Positions 63,139 to 64,000 of a stretch of 64,000 nucleotides of DNA are shown piece by piece. The stretch covers positions 211,001-275,000 of the forward strand of contig JABSTR010000946.1 in NCBI GenBank assembly GCA_013339765.2. The letters are read 5' to 3'. The stretch comes from Haemaphysalis longicornis (taxonomy: Eukaryota > Arthropoda > Arachnida > Ixodida > Ixodidae). Each line of letters starts with the position of its first letter. Within the stretch, counting starts at the first letter, position 1. Both the position numbers and the translations under genes were made by a program. Under the pieces are notes generated by a model. That model made no database searches. It saw only the letters and a list, made by a program, of their open reading frames with translations, and was not told where the DNA came from.

Positions 63139-64000
63139 TTACATTCGGGGTCCTCACGAGGCATAGCGGCGAGAGTCCACTCCGGGAGTTGGCAACACAA
63201 TAAAAAGAAAAAAAAGCTAGAGCGAGGCAGGCAAATAGGTAATTACATACGAATAAATGAGTGGTACACATTGAACAGAAATAGATGCAAGTGGGGTTGC
63301 GAAGGGGGGGGGGGCGGTGTATTGAACGTGTGCAGTTGATGTCTTTTTTAGGGATTTGCTTGCAGCCGACGGGGTGCAAGAAATTTCCTTCTAGCGGAAC
63401 GGTCGTAGCTACACGTGTACATAAATGATCAATCGCTTGTAATCTGTCGCAATTTTTCTGCATTTTGTAACAAATCGCGACGTCCTTTTAGTTGAATAAT
63501 TGCGATTTTGCTCCATATTTAGGCAATGGATAGTTATCACTGTATAAAGCTAGCCTCAATAAACGCTGGCCACCAATAGGAGTTTTATTTCGTTATATAT
63601 AGTTCGTGAGGTGCAGGTTTAACGTGCACGTTTTTGTTTTTGTCGCTTTGTTTATATTTGCATTGTTGAGCAATGCTTTCCGTATCGGAGTGTAGATAAA
63701 AGTAATAATTCTCCCACAAAGATCGCAGGGTTGCTTATTAGCCCCCAAGCTGCAAAGATGTCTTGCAAAAAAAAAAAAAAAAAAAAAACGTGCGTACGTT
63801 CATAACCAAAGGTGTAGTGCGCCGTCATGTAGTGTTGATCAAGCGTTGTTAGGCCATAATCGAACAACACTTGCGGAAGAAAACGTTATATGCACTACGT
63901 TTCTGTTCGTTGCCGCACACTTTTCGTTTCAATAGGCACAAGAAAGTTACCCAGAGCCGCAAGCAAGTTGCTTTATCACTGGGACGTGTTTTCCGAACCC

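Larger units (their letters stand above)
60893..64000. repeat. 3.1-kb direct repeat, unit 2 (runs to the window end)
   Basis: Matches 57573-60687 throughout. Because the match continues up to base 64000, the true length of the duplication is unknown. From 63139 to 64000 it is non-coding, with a G-run at about 63305-63315 and an A-run at about 63769-63788. Confidence 0.9.

Overview
This window looks like repeat-dense, non-coding nuclear DNA from an arthropod, most likely a hard tick (Ixodidae). The basis is intron and TE style, abundant tRNA-derived SINEs with a promoter-like head, I-clade and Tx1/L1-like LINEs, many TA- and TTAA-flanked MITEs and long (TA)n tracts. Species cannot be named from sequence alone. 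Nothing bacterial or viral was recognised. Only one segment looks like a host gene: a short membrane-protein first exon on the minus strand (33023-33120) inside a GC-rich, CpG-rich island (about 31.8-33.9 kb).

Layout. 0.66-3.47 kb: a decayed P-element-like DNA transposon with a THAP zinc-finger remnant, itself invaded by a pogo/Tigger-type element. 3.9-4.4 kb: a TTAA-flanked MITE. 4.50-5.64 kb: a TA-flanked MITE carrying a 5'-truncated LINE; a second copy of the same composite lies inverted at 16.10-18.11 kb with much more of the reverse transcriptase. 9.7-11.7 kb and 35.1-35.4 kb: a tRNA-headed SINE family (SINE-A). 18.8-28.7 kb: a second SINE family (SINE-B), minisatellites, (TA)n runs, a 122-bp near-perfect hairpin, a pogo-type transposase relic and small MITEs. 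36.5-39.1 kb: a second P-like copy, inverted relative to the first, flanked by 300-bp direct repeats of an I-clade LINE 3' end. 41.2-46.9 kb: a nearly full-length but frameshifted I-clade LINE (gag with zinc knuckles, endonuclease, RT, RNase H). 47.2-51.2 kb: a nest of a Tc1/IS630-like DNA transposon, with its transposase, structured arms of 21-bp repeats and hairpins, and a pogo-type MITE inserted. 52.2-57.2 kb: a Tx1/L1-like LINE (A) with ORF1 and ORF2. 57.2-59.1 kb: a related 5'-truncated LINE (B). A 3.1-kb unit starting inside LINE B (57.57-60.69 kb) is repeated directly at 60.89-64.0 kb.

How the parts relate. The window is layers of nested insertion. Two observations stand out. LINE A and LINE B both end at the same 12-bp boundary at the start of a tRNA-like SINE head, with that 12-mer duplicated around LINE A, which suggests target-specific insertion. 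Independently, the 4.5-kb and 16-kb composites have a LINE ending at the same position inside the same MITE family, with different 5' truncations. All mobile-element genes seen carry stops or frameshifts; many are single-base indels, so some damage may be sequencing error rather than biology.
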